The notes: generated by a model not told the origin, from the sequence alone. 13,691 nt of DNA from Sediminibacterium ginsengisoli (GCA_945860335.1 CAMAQW010000027.1:1-13691); one strand, 5' to 3'. Counted from the stretch's first letter, positions 1 to 8,399 are shown. Program-made: numbers and translations.

Positions 1-584
1 GCCACTTTAGGATACCACTGGCTCATACTATAACGAATTCCTTCTTTATTGTCTCTACCGCTTCTTCTAATCTGGAGGGGTACTTGTGCTTCAAAGGATA
101 CTTCCAATTGCACCGATGATTTAGGCAATATTGGTTTTGCTAACACAACTTCGAGTATCGTCTCGTGTTCTTTTAATAGTTGTGCTACACCATTTATTTT
201 TACAAACTTTACGTTTTGGTAGCCTATTTCGGAAGGCGTTAATTTACTGATACGGTCTTTAACACGCGCATCCCAATCAAGTCCATCACTCATCCTGGAA
301 GCAGGTCTTATTTGAGTTTGGCCAAGCTCTCTACTTCTAATATCCATGCTACTCCCAGGCTGAAATGCATTCCAATAGGTATGAAAAAATATTTTATTTA
401 ATGTATCTGGCGAATTATTCGTGTATACTATTTTTTCGATGCCATTCATTTTATTGGTAACCACATCCATATTTACGTTAATCGTATACTTGATGCGTTG
501 TTGCCAGCGATCTGGCTGTGCCACAAGCGATGTAGCATGTGTTAGTAATAGACATACAAATACAAACAATAAAATCTTTTTCAT
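1..584 (-). CDS. M1-family metallopeptidase, N-terminal part (cut by window edge)
   Basis: Reading the minus strand from the ATG at 584 gives an open frame of 194 codons that runs off position 1. It starts with a Sec signal peptide (Lys-Lys, then a hydrophobic stretch, likely cleaved after LVA near residue 22), so the protein is exported. The following sequence (YTNNSPDTLNKIFFH, WNAFQPGSSMD, VPLQIRRSGRDNKEG, YSMSQWYPK) matches my memory of the N-terminal beta-domain of Bacteroidota M1 aminopeptidase-like proteins. The zinc site (HExxH plus a distant E) would lie beyond the edge, so catalytic competence cannot be judged. It is the last gene seen in the minus-strand run, 36 bases after rsmI. 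The start is supported by the signal peptide and by the A-rich TAAAA just before the ATG. Family assignment is fairly sure; substrate is unknown. Confidence 0.8.
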   Translation of the reverse strand, partial: MKKILLFVFVCLLLTHATSLVAQPDRWQQRIKYTINVNMDVVTNKMNGIEKIVYTNNSPDTLNKIFFHTYWNAFQPGSSMDIRSRELGQTQIRPASRMSDGLDWDARVKDRISKLTPSEIGYQNVKFVKINGVAQLLKEHETILEVVLAKPILPKSSVQLEVSFEAQVPLQIRRSGRDNKEGIRYSMSQWYPKV

Positions 585-620
585 TTTTATCCAATTAATA
601 GTTACAATAAAAATAAGGAA

Positions 621-1286
621 TTATTCGGCGCCAGCCACTACAATAACAATTTCGCCCTTCACTGTTTTTGACTCAAAATACACAGCCAAATCTTGTAAAC
701 TGCCTTGTTTGTTTTCTTCAAACATTTTAGTGAGCTCCCTACTAACACTAGCAATACGGTCGGCGCCAAAGTAGGTAGCCAATTCTTTGAGGGTTTTCAC
801 AAGCCGCATGGGGCTTTCATACAAAATAATGGTTCTAGGCTCAACCGCCAATTGCTTTAATAAGGTTTGTCTCCCTTTTTTTAAAGGCAAGAATCCTTCA
901 AACACAAACCGGTTGGTAGGAATACCGCTGTTAACAAGTGCTGGCACAAAGGCAGTGGCACCGGGTAAACACTCAACGCGTATACCTTCTTTGATACAAT
1001 CACGCACCAGTAAAAAAGCAGGGTCAGAAATGCCAGGTGTTCCAGCATCTGTGATAAGTGCAAAAGTTTTACCCCCCTTTAACTGATCTATTAAGTGCCC
1101 AACAATTTTATGTTCGTTGTGCTGATGATAGGGTGATAACGGTTTTTGAATTTGGTAATGCTGGAGTAATTTAGAAGAAGTTCGGGTGTCTTCACACAAA
1201 ATAACATCTACCGACTGCAGCACTTCTATCCCCCTAAAAGTCATGTCTTTTAAATTACCAAGTGGCGTAGGAACCAGGTATAACAT
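621..1286 (-). CDS. rsmI: 16S rRNA (cytidine-1402 2'-O)-methyltransferase RsmI
   Basis: RsmI uses S-adenosylmethionine to methylate the ribose of C1402 in 16S rRNA, in the decoding centre of the small subunit. The 221-residue product shows the family signatures in order: LVPTPLGNLKDMT at residues 4-16, ALITDAGTPGISDPA at 76-90, and LPGATAFVPAL at 107-117, which together form the SAM pocket of the tetrapyrrole-methylase fold. It is shorter than the E. coli enzyme (about 286 residues) and ends after the methylase fold (GEIVIVVAG), so it lacks the C-terminal extension; I believe this short form is usual in Bacteroidota. The ATG at 1286 places the first motif at residue 4, as expected. It lies 20 bases after purS and 36 bases before the M1 peptidase gene, so co-transcription is likely. 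Confidence 0.93.
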   Translation of the reverse strand: MLYLVPTPLGNLKDMTFRGIEVLQSVDVILCEDTRTSSKLLQHYQIQKPLSPYHQHNEHKIVGHLIDQLKGGKTFALITDAGTPGISDPAFLLVRDCIKEGIRVECLPGATAFVPALVNSGIPTNRFVFEGFLPLKKGRQTLLKQLAVEPRTIILYESPMRLVKTLKELATYFGADRIASVSRELTKMFEENKQGSLQDLAVYFESKTVKGEIVIVVAGAE

Positions 1287-1306
1287 GGCTTTGGGGTTAA
1301 TACAAA

Positions 1307-1555
1307 TTATGCTAAAAATTCAATTTCAAAATATTCCATCACTGCATTTGCGAGTAATTTTTTACTTGCATTTTCTGCAATAACAGTAGCTGCTTCTTTA
1401 CTATCTGCTTCGATTTGTAAGCTTATATTTTTTCCAACTCGTACATCTTGCACCCCTGTTAATTCGAGGTTGTGCAGTCCACTTAAAACGGCCTTACCCT
1501 GAGGGTCTAATAAATCTTTTAAGGGCATTACCTTAATCTGAACATTGAAAATCAT
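1307..1555 (-). CDS. purS: Phosphoribosylformylglycinamidine synthase subunit PurS
   Basis: PurS is the small subunit that joins PurL and PurQ in the three-part FGAM synthase, the fourth step of purine synthesis. The 82-residue product has the family pattern: a first strand with VMPLKDLLDPQGKAV, then HNLEL, VQDVRVGKNISL, and ADSKEAA followed by a C-terminal helix and strand. The frame is open further upstream to an ATG at 1633, but that would add 26 unrelated residues lying over pssA. The ATG at 1555 matches the family start and overlaps the pssA stop as ATGA, suggesting translational coupling. Neither purQ nor purL is visible nearby, so the subunit is separated from its partners in this window. 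Identification is confident; PurS is often missed because it is so short. Confidence 0.9.
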   Translation of the reverse strand: MIFNVQIKVMPLKDLLDPQGKAVLSGLHNLELTGVQDVRVGKNISLQIEADSKEAATVIAENASKKLLANAVMEYFEIEFLA

Positions 1556-2328
1556 AGGTACCAATATTTGAGGGACAAAGATAGAACTACATACGCAATA
1601 AACACAATTGGAACTGCAATCCAACCAAAACAAATGGCAGAAACTAGGCCAATAGCCACTAAAATAAGCAGTGGCAATAGCTTTTTAAAGGAGACCTGAT
1701 TAAATTTAAATGCCATCATAGGTAGCGTAGAAACCATTAAATAACTAGCTCCTAGCACTGAAACATACCAAAACCATTTATTGAGTAAAAGACCTGTAAC
1801 CATGGCTTGATCCATGGGTGAATACCAGTATATGACAGGAAAAGAGGCAAATAATAGCCCAACAGCAGGAACAGGAACACCCGTAAAACCTGTGGTTGAA
1901 GGCGCAGAAATATTAAACCTAGCCAACCGGTAGGCTGCAGCACAAGGCAAAATAAATACAGGCAGGAGTTGTAGCCAAGAAGCAGACAATCCATCTATGT
2001 CTTGGGCGAGTGAAAGCCTTAAAAACTGATAGGCAATTAAGGATGGGGCTACACCAAAACTTACGAGATCAGCAAGCGAATCTAATTGCTTTCCCATTTC
2101 AGAAGAGCTATCCAAAAGTCGCGCTAAAAAGCCATCAAAATAATCTACCACAGCTGCAAGTGCTAAGCATAGACTAGCTCTATAAATTTGTTGCGGGATT
2201 TCAATTAAATTTTCGCCATCCGTACCTACTGTAATCATGATACCTGGCATAGTGATATACACAATAGCAATGCAACCAAAAAAAAGATTGAGCAGTGTAA
2301 ATAAATTAGGAATTTGCTTTTTTATCAT
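1552..2328 (-). CDS. pssA: CDP-diacylglycerol--serine O-phosphatidyltransferase
   Basis: This integral membrane enzyme makes phosphatidylserine from CDP-diacylglycerol and serine, the precursor of phosphatidylethanolamine. The 258-residue product carries a perfect CDP-alcohol phosphotransferase signature, DxxDGxxARx8GxxxDxxxD: D62, D65, G66, A69, R70, G79, D83 and D87. The aspartates bind the catalytic metals. The N-terminus (IPNLFTLLNLFFGCIAI) is the typical first membrane helix of the family, and several more hydrophobic segments follow (about residues 90-105, 120-135, 150-170, 185-205 and 215-255). The substrate is assigned from the IPNLFTxxNLxxG start and the AYRLARFN segment seen in PssA rather than in PgsA. 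The gene starts 5 bases after the M24 peptidase stop and overlaps purS by 4 bases. Confidence 0.9.
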   Translation of the reverse strand: MIKKQIPNLFTLLNLFFGCIAIVYITMPGIMITVGTDGENLIEIPQQIYRASLCLALAAVVDYFDGFLARLLDSSSEMGKQLDSLADLVSFGVAPSLIAYQFLRLSLAQDIDGLSASWLQLLPVFILPCAAAYRLARFNISAPSTTGFTGVPVPAVGLLFASFPVIYWYSPMDQAMVTGLLLNKWFWYVSVLGASYLMVSTLPMMAFKFNQVSFKKLLPLLILVAIGLVSAICFGWIAVPIVFIAYVVLSLSLKYWYL

Positions 2329-2333
2329 GCTAT

Positions 2334-3644
2334 TTATTTCTTACTTTTTACAGAAGACTTTTTCATGTAAGACTCTATTTCTTCAACGGTGATGGGGATA
2401 TTTTTCATGAGATCTATATTACCCGTTTTGGTAATCCAAAAATTATTTTCGATACGAATACCCATTTTTTCTTCTTCGATATAAATACCAGGCTCAATCG
2501 TAAATACCATGCCAGCCTGAATAGGCGAGGTTCTTGTACCAAGATCATGCACATCAAGTCCTAAATGATGTGAAATGCCATGGTATAAATATTTGCGGTA
2601 CGCAGGATTTTCTGGGTCTTGATTTTTAATGGCAGCTTTTGTTAAAAGGCCAATTTTTTCAAATTGCTTGGTGGCTTCTGCCCCAACTTTATCGGTGTAT
2701 TGAACAACCGATATCCCAGGCTTTAAAATAGACTTTGCATAATTATGTAAATGCAAACATGCATTGTACACTTCTTTTTGACGCTTTGTAAATACGCCAC
2801 TCACTGGCACCGTTCTTGTTAAATCGGCACAGTAACCGCCATATTCAGCACCAAAATCCATGAGGAGCATCTCTCCAGCTTCACATACCTGGTTGTTTGA
2901 AACATAATGAAGTGTTCTTGCCCTATCTCCACTTGCAATAATACTATGGTAAGCCGGACCTGTTGCACGCCTCTTTAAAAATTGATGATAAATTTCTGCT
3001 TCAATTTCATACTCGGTAACACCTGGCTTAATAAAGCCTAGTAAATGTCTAAAAGTTTGATCTGTAATGTCAATGGCTTTAGCAATTACAGCCACTTCTT
3101 CTTTTGATTTAACAGCCCTTAAGGTGCGCATAATTTTTGCAGCACGTTCATATCCATGTAATGGATACCTTGCTTTCATTTCTGCTACAAATCTGTAATC
3201 TCTAGTAGCAACTTCGGTTGCTTTTCTATCATTTTCGTTGGTATCTAAATAAATAGTGTCGGCTAAATGAACCCATGTTTGCAGCATCGCATCAATTGCA
3301 TCTAACCAAACAATGGTTTGAATACCAGAAATAGCAGTACCATCGGCAGTGCGTAATCTTTTACCATCCCACTTTTCTTTTAACTCGTTGGGTCTTACTA
3401 AAACTAATACTTCTCGATATTTTGGATCGGGACAATTTGGAAACAATACAACCATTGAATCTTCCTGCTCAATACCAGACAACCAGTATAAATCTGTGTT
3501 TTGTTTAAACGTATGAAGAGCATCACCATTAGAAGGCCATTCATCATTGCTTACAAAAATAGCAATGCTGTTAGGTTTCATTTCCTTCATAAACCGCTTA
3601 CGGTTATCAATAAAAATTTGCTTATTTAGGGGTAAATATTTCAT
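2334..3644 (-). CDS. Aminopeptidase P family (M24B) metallopeptidase
   Basis: Xaa-Pro aminopeptidases remove the N-terminal residue from peptides whose second residue is proline. The 436-residue product has an N-terminal AMP_N domain (roughly residues 5-135, with NDEWPSNGDALHTF and DLYWLSGIEQ) and a C-terminal pita-bread catalytic domain (about 170-425). All five dinuclear metal ligands can be seen: D263 (LLMDFGAEYGG), D274 (YCADLTRT), H359 (HGISHHLGLDVHD), E384 (FTIEPGIYI) and E399 (GIRIENN). H355 and H366 correspond to the active-site histidines of the E. coli enzyme. There is no signal peptide, so it should be cytoplasmic despite following the secretion pair; the tail is basic (KKSSVKSKK). 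The 50-base gap upstream is the widest in the minus-strand run and holds a possible promoter element. It resembles E. coli PepP in layout; I leave the symbol open because several M24B paralogues occur in this phylum. Confidence 0.92.
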   Translation of the reverse strand: MKYLPLNKQIFIDNRKRFMKEMKPNSIAIFVSNDEWPSNGDALHTFKQNTDLYWLSGIEQEDSMVVLFPNCPDPKYREVLVLVRPNELKEKWDGKRLRTADGTAISGIQTIVWLDAIDAMLQTWVHLADTIYLDTNENDRKATEVATRDYRFVAEMKARYPLHGYERAAKIMRTLRAVKSKEEVAVIAKAIDITDQTFRHLLGFIKPGVTEYEIEAEIYHQFLKRRATGPAYHSIIASGDRARTLHYVSNNQVCEAGEMLLMDFGAEYGGYCADLTRTVPVSGVFTKRQKEVYNACLHLHNYAKSILKPGISVVQYTDKVGAEATKQFEKIGLLTKAAIKNQDPENPAYRKYLYHGISHHLGLDVHDLGTRTSPIQAGMVFTIEPGIYIEEEKMGIRIENNFWITKTGNIDLMKNIPITVEEIESYMKKSSVKSKK

Positions 3645-3647
3645 AGG

Positions 3648-3655
3648 TGAAAGTA
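3648..3655 (-). promoter_or_regulatory. Possible Bacteroidota -7 promoter element before the M24 peptidase gene
   Basis: The minus strand reads TACTTTCA, then CCT, then the ATG at 3644. TAnnTTTG is the known -7 element of Bacteroidota; this copy matches TAnnTT and departs in the last two bases. It lies in the only gap of the run wider than 36 bases, and the same octamer lies just before the deoxynucleoside kinase start at 11644. No clear TTG lies at the usual -33 distance. Transcription from here would begin at or next to the ATG. Low certainty. Confidence 0.3.
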
Positions 3656-3694
3656 TGAGCGCTTGTCAATAATGCACTAAAAATAAGAAAAGAA

Positions 3695-4717
3695 TTAGAA
3701 TTTCACCGAAGGACATCTTACACCCCTTGCTAATGCCGAAGAAACCACTCCTGTTTTAATAATCGACAGCTCATAAGCGCCCCTGGTATTATTGGCTGCT
3801 TTTAACGTTGAAACGGTAGCATCATAATTAAAAGTAAAGCGGGTGTCATTTAATTGAAAGCCAAAAACAGGAATAACAGCATCACCATTTCGCATGTATA
3901 AGCCCAAAATCATTTGCCTTGATCCGTCGCCACTTAAATCGCGGTTGGCATTAACACCTAACAGCAATTCAGAGGCTGTATTCATTTTACTCATGTATAC
4001 ATTAGGATTTACAATCCAATCTTCCCCAATTTTTAAACTCGCATTTAAAAATACAGTATAGCGCATGTCAATACTTGCATCGGAAACAAGTGGGTCAAAA
4101 AAACTTTCTTTGGGGCGATTAATATGTTGTGCACTTAAGCCTGCATTTAAGTATAATTTATCGGAAGCAAAATAGGCATAATTAATACCGGCTTGTAAAT
4201 CGGCGTAAGATGTTTGACTAAATGCAAAAGGCTCGTTAGATGGAAGAGTGGCATCAAAAAATTGACCGTTCCACTGGTTATCAAAAGATAATTTAGCAAT
4301 GTCAATTCGCTTACTAATATATCCGCCCGTAAAACCAATACTCAATAAACTACTATAGCCTAGCATTTGATGATATGCTACAGAAGCATACGCACTTGTG
4401 TTGAGTAAATTTCCGGATCCAGCTGCATCACGATACAATGCACCCCCAACTCCCATCCATCCATTTTCAAACCTTCCTGTAAATAGCTGCGCATCACCCC
4501 ATACAGACATTGTTTTAAATGGAGTACCCACTGCACCCCACTGATTGCGGTAGTTTGCGCCAATCCTATAGTCATTATCCGGATTAAATCCTGTGTTAGC
4601 CGGGTTTACTATAATAGGTGCATTAAAGTATTGACTAAAATGCAAGTCTTGTGCGTTTGATTGCAGGAAACCCCCAATCAAAACAAGAAATAGTATGTAT
4701 TGCATTTTAGATTTCAT
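3695..4717 (-). CDS. PorP/SprF family type IX secretion outer-membrane protein
   Basis: Members of this family are outer-membrane beta-barrel proteins associated with the type IX secretion system; SprF of Flavobacterium johnsoniae is needed to export the adhesin SprB. The 340-residue product has a signal peptide (hydrophobic core ILFLVLIGGFL, likely cleaved after SNA near residue 22), followed directly by the family hallmark QDLHFSQYFNAPIIVNPA and then YRIGANYRNQWGAVGTPF. Alternating amphipathic strands follow through the protein. The C-terminus is VRCPSVKF; family members as I remember them more often end in a compact CPRF, so this is a mild variant. The gene starts 3 bases after the stop of the giant type B sorting-domain protein, which strongly suggests that this is its dedicated partner. 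A second in-frame ATG at residue 5 would also keep the signal peptide. The core secretion machinery (sprA, porV, gld genes) is not in the window. Confidence 0.93.
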   Translation of the reverse strand: MKSKMQYILFLVLIGGFLQSNAQDLHFSQYFNAPIIVNPANTGFNPDNDYRIGANYRNQWGAVGTPFKTMSVWGDAQLFTGRFENGWMGVGGALYRDAAGSGNLLNTSAYASVAYHQMLGYSSLLSIGFTGGYISKRIDIAKLSFDNQWNGQFFDATLPSNEPFAFSQTSYADLQAGINYAYFASDKLYLNAGLSAQHINRPKESFFDPLVSDASIDMRYTVFLNASLKIGEDWIVNPNVYMSKMNTASELLLGVNANRDLSGDGSRQMILGLYMRNGDAVIPVFGFQLNDTRFTFNYDATVSTLKAANNTRGAYELSIIKTGVVSSALARGVRCPSVKF

Positions 4718-4720
4718 TGG

Positions 4721-7700
4721 CTATCTAAGTAAAGTGATATCTCCTTTTTTGGCTAATTTTTCTCCGGTATAAAATTCAACTACAGCACTATAATGATATA
4801 CATCTTGTGCTTGCAATTTTCCTTTATAGTAACCATCCCACCCTGTATTCATATCTGTGGATGCAAAAACAAGTTCGCCCCACCTATTAAATATTTGAAA
4901 ACTTACTTTCGAAATTCCAAAGCCTCTAATAAATACGCGGTCATTGACGCCATCACCATTAGGAGTGAAAGCATTTGGAACACTATAACCAACTTCGACT
5001 GTTGCATCAATTTGTATACATGTTGTATCGGAACAACCTGTTGCATTTGTTGCAACTAAACATGCATTGTATTTTCCAGTTTTTTGATACTGATAAGAAA
5101 TGGTTGTATCTCTTTTAGAAGTTGTAAAAGAATTACCATCCCCAAAGAGCCATTTGTAAGTAACAGCACCTGATGATGTATTTGTAAATTGTACAGGTGT
5201 ATTGGGCCTTGTAGGATTAGGCGAATACGTATATGCAGCAGTTGGCTTATTTACAACAACAAGGTTTTTAGTAATTGTATCTCGTTTATTACAAGTATTG
5301 GCATCTACTGCAATCAATTGAACGGCATAGGTTCCGGGCCTAGCATATAAGTGAGAAGGACTGGTTAGAGTAGAAGTTCCACCATCACCAAAGTCCCAAA
5401 AAAAGCTCTGCCCCGCTAGAGATGTATTTCTAAAACTAGCATTAAAGGGTGCGCAAGCAGCTGGTGGCAATGTAAAATTAGCTATTACATTAGGCGCCAA
5501 ACTGATTTGCTTGATTAAACTGTCTGGACTGTTACAATAATTGGTGTCATTTAATGTGAGCTTAACATTATAAGCTCCTCCTGCTACATAGGTATGCCTA
5601 ATGATACCCGAACCTGCAGCGAGTTTTGTTCCATCCCCAAAATCCCAAGTAAAACTTTTATTGGAGAAAGGTTTGCTTGCTGGACCTGTACTTGTATTAT
5701 TAAATTCAAAAACCAATTGATCACAAGGTGGCACTTTAGCGAAACCAAATGATAACGAAGCGTCATCATTTCTTACATGCATATTGATGTAGGTAGTATC
5801 AGCTACATTACAAGTACTGGAATCAATGGCCACCAACGAAACTTTAAACATACCCACTTTTGTAAAATTGTGTGATATGCTTGCTGTGTTGGATGTAACA
5901 GGCGCTGTACCATCACCAAAATCCCAAACATAGGATTTACCCTGTGCAAGCGTGTCCTTGAAATCTACGGTCATGGGAACGCAACCAGACGTGTCTCTTA
6001 CGGTTCCTTTAATAGATGCTTTTAAACCAGCTCCCACCCCAGCCAAATTAAACGCTAGTTTAATAGCCAGTAAATTACATTTAGCAGAGCTAGGATCGGC
6101 AGATAAATTATTGGGTGACCAAACACCCGCAGTGCCTCTTAAAGCGGTTCCTGGGGCTGGATTGGAGCCAAGACAAGAACACACCGATTGATAGATGGTG
6201 CCATTTTTATCGAAACGACTGGTTCCACCATCTACATGATCGCCAAGTGGACCATTTGCCCCGCTTATAGAACCAAAAAATGTAGCATACAAAATATTTT
6301 TAGCGCTTTTTTCAAGCACAAAAAAGTACAGGTCTTCACCATCTGTGGTGGTACTTAATTGGCCCGATCCAAATGTGGCAAGACCTTTAGTGCCCGCAGA
6401 AGGAAAACCTGGTGCAAGTGTACCTCCCCAACCAGATACGTATACATTTTCACAACGATCCACTAAAAAAGCAGTAGGTGAAATGTTCGGAAAACTTCCA
6501 GTGGATGTTCCAAAATTTGCAGAGTATAAAAACTGTGTTAGATCAGGTTGCAATTTGGAAATAAATTGTTTTCCCGAAGCCTGATTGCCTCCACTATTAA
6601 ATGGCGAATTGATAACTGGCCATGCTACTGTTGTAGTACCCATAATATAAGGGAAACCAAATTTATCAAATTGAATTCCGTAAATAATATCATCCCCTGA
6701 TGTACCAAAATAACTGGTGGCAATTTGTCTTGATCCGTCAGGACTTATAAAAGTTACATAACCATCTACTTTACCCTGATTAGTGCCAAATAAAACACCC
6801 GCCTTACTTCCTGGAAAATTAGAACTTACAGTTGCACCTGCCACATAAATAAAGCCTGTTAGAGGATTGATCGCAAGCACAAAAGCAGCATCATCATCAT
6901 CTCCTCCTAAAAAAGAACTAAAAATTACCGCATCTAAATTGGGTGTTAATTTTACCAACACACCATCCTGAAAACGTGTGGTTGTTTTTTTACCAGGCGT
7001 TGTTTGAAAACTTCCAGGTGTTGTTCTAAAATCTTCGGACTGTGTTACAGAAGCTAAAATTATATTTCCAGCGCCATCCACAATTACTTCACTTCGGGCA
7101 TCATCACCATAATTTCTCCTAGTAGACTCAGACACCTGTGGCTTGATATAATTGGGTCTAATATTTACGCCATCGTCGGCAGTGCCACCCATACGCACAG
7201 ATCCAATAAGTGCTGTTCCTGTCCCATTTAATTTTGTAATAACAATATCAAATAATCCGCCAAGTGGACCATAGGTAGACAATCCTTTAACAGGATATCC
7301 CGAACCCGATGACGTTCTTCCAGCTATAATTAAATTACCACTTGCATCTACAACTAAACTATGGGGTTGTTCATTTCCTTTTCCCCCAATATAAGTGGCA
7401 TACATCCGATTGACACCGCTAGGATCAAACTTCATAATTCCTATGTCCAAGGGACCAATATCACCCTCTGTAACGCCACCGCCAAAAGTGGTTTGAAAAG
7501 CTCCATTACTAACTGGAAAAGTACCAGAACTGCCAAATACAATACCTCCTGCATAAAAATTACCTTGAGGATCATACGTGGCTGTAAAGCCCCAATTATC
7601 GGCAGTACTTCCTGTGTATCCAAAAAATACAATCGACGGATCAATCACCAATGTTTCGGTTTTATCATAATCTCCTGCAATTGTAAACTTTACAATATTT

Positions 7701-8383
7701 CCTTTGACTGTATAATTACAATCCACTTCTTTTTTACCTTCTTTTTTTAACTGATAAGTGTAAGGTGCTAATTCAGAAACAGTAGTTACCCTTGTTTTAA
7801 TTTCGAGCGCCCGGTTTTTTATTTTAATGCCATCTGCACCATCAATATATAAAGCAATTTTTGAAACGTCGGCTCCTGGGTGCACGATGATATCATACTT
7901 TAATTGCGCATCGTTGGTATAATACCTGATATCAATGCCGGGATACAAGTCTTTGTACACAACAGCTTTGTAAATCTTACAATCACTAGCCCACTTGGAC
8001 GAATCATTGCCAATAAAATAATTACTATAAAATGGCTGAATTTTTTCTGGTACAATGGTTGGATTTGGATTGGCATTTAAAAAACGAACTTCATAGGCAT
8101 GTGAATGTAATACGCCGTCAAAATTTTCAGGCACGGTTGATACATGATTTTTTTCGCGGGGGTGCGTGTTTAATGCCGCTAAATCTTGGGGGTTGTGAAC
8201 GAGTACACGATACCCATTATTTTGAAGTGCAAATGCTCCGGCAACGGTTTGTGCTTGAAATTTAATAGCAGTTGGCCACTGCCCTTTATTTTCAGTAAAT
8301 TCGAGGTACTGCTGCGCGCTCACCTCTACAACGGAGGCAGCAAGTAAAAACAATACAACACCAACTAATCTGCGCAGCAACAT
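4721..8383 (-). CDS. Giant secreted PKD/propeller-repeat protein with type IX type B sorting domain
   Basis: The 1220-residue product is predicted to be exported across both membranes and held at or released from the cell surface. In order: a signal peptide (residues 1-23, cleavage near VSA); an N-terminal domain beginning TENKGQWP (about 25-245), often found ahead of SBBP repeats; seven SBBP/propeller-like repeats (about 248-780), with units such as DASGNLIIAGRT, LTGFIYVAGAT and CENVYVSGWGG; four PKD domains (about 788-1127), with WDFGDG at 820, 913 and 996 and a variant WLFGDG at 1078; and a C-terminal gliding-motility-associated domain (about 1134-1220) with VPNAFTPNGDGVND, IFNRWGELVF, GWDGYYKG and the ending KGDITLLR. 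That last domain is the type B sorting signal recognised by type IX secretion. No enzyme motif is visible, so an adhesive or structural role is the likeliest guess. The gene lies 16 bases after recG and 3 bases before porP/sprF. Ligand and function are unknown. Confidence 0.93.
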   Translation of the reverse strand: MLLRRLVGVVLFLLAASVVEVSAQQYLEFTENKGQWPTAIKFQAQTVAGAFALQNNGYRVLVHNPQDLAALNTHPREKNHVSTVPENFDGVLHSHAYEVRFLNANPNPTIVPEKIQPFYSNYFIGNDSSKWASDCKIYKAVVYKDLYPGIDIRYYTNDAQLKYDIIVHPGADVSKIALYIDGADGIKIKNRALEIKTRVTTVSELAPYTYQLKKEGKKEVDCNYTVKGNIVKFTIAGDYDKTETLVIDPSIVFFGYTGSTADNWGFTATYDPQGNFYAGGIVFGSSGTFPVSNGAFQTTFGGGVTEGDIGPLDIGIMKFDPSGVNRMYATYIGGKGNEQPHSLVVDASGNLIIAGRTSSGSGYPVKGLSTYGPLGGLFDIVITKLNGTGTALIGSVRMGGTADDGVNIRPNYIKPQVSESTRRNYGDDARSEVIVDGAGNIILASVTQSEDFRTTPGSFQTTPGKKTTTRFQDGVLVKLTPNLDAVIFSSFLGGDDDDAAFVLAINPLTGFIYVAGATVSSNFPGSKAGVLFGTNQGKVDGYVTFISPDGSRQIATSYFGTSGDDIIYGIQFDKFGFPYIMGTTTVAWPVINSPFNSGGNQASGKQFISKLQPDLTQFLYSANFGTSTGSFPNISPTAFLVDRCENVYVSGWGGTLAPGFPSAGTKGLATFGSGQLSTTTDGEDLYFFVLEKSAKNILYATFFGSISGANGPLGDHVDGGTSRFDKNGTIYQSVCSCLGSNPAPGTALRGTAGVWSPNNLSADPSSAKCNLLAIKLAFNLAGVGAGLKASIKGTVRDTSGCVPMTVDFKDTLAQGKSYVWDFGDGTAPVTSNTASISHNFTKVGMFKVSLVAIDSSTCNVADTTYINMHVRNDDASLSFGFAKVPPCDQLVFEFNNTSTGPASKPFSNKSFTWDFGDGTKLAAGSGIIRHTYVAGGAYNVKLTLNDTNYCNSPDSLIKQISLAPNVIANFTLPPAACAPFNASFRNTSLAGQSFFWDFGDGGTSTLTSPSHLYARPGTYAVQLIAVDANTCNKRDTITKNLVVVNKPTAAYTYSPNPTRPNTPVQFTNTSSGAVTYKWLFGDGNSFTTSKRDTTISYQYQKTGKYNACLVATNATGCSDTTCIQIDATVEVGYSVPNAFTPNGDGVNDRVFIRGFGISKVSFQIFNRWGELVFASTDMNTGWDGYYKGKLQAQDVYHYSAVVEFYTGEKLAKKGDITLLR

Positions 8384-8399
8384 CTTAATTTTTTATAAG

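Noticed and set aside
421..774. Plus-strand open frame of 117 codons
   Set aside because: It is antisense to the M1 peptidase start and the end of rsmI, both clearly recognisable, and its translation has no domain-like features.
621..1286. RsmI truncated at the C-terminus
   Set aside because: The stop follows a complete methylase fold and short RsmI proteins of about this size are, to my knowledge, usual in Bacteroidota; there is no leftover coding sequence after the stop.
1556..1633. Longer purS start at ATG 1633
   Set aside because: The extra 26 residues are cysteine-rich translation of the pssA coding region in another frame and are not found in PurS, which starts at the strand before VMPLK.
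6880..6910. Short tandem CATCATCAT-like run as a microsatellite or phase-variable tract
   Set aside because: It encodes a short Asp run in a propeller turn; trinucleotide units cannot shift the frame, and four to five copies are within normal coding variation.
7361..7750. Plus-strand open frame of 129 codons
   Set aside because: It lies entirely antisense to the repeat region of the giant secreted protein; the composition is that of a shadow frame and it has no recognisable motif.
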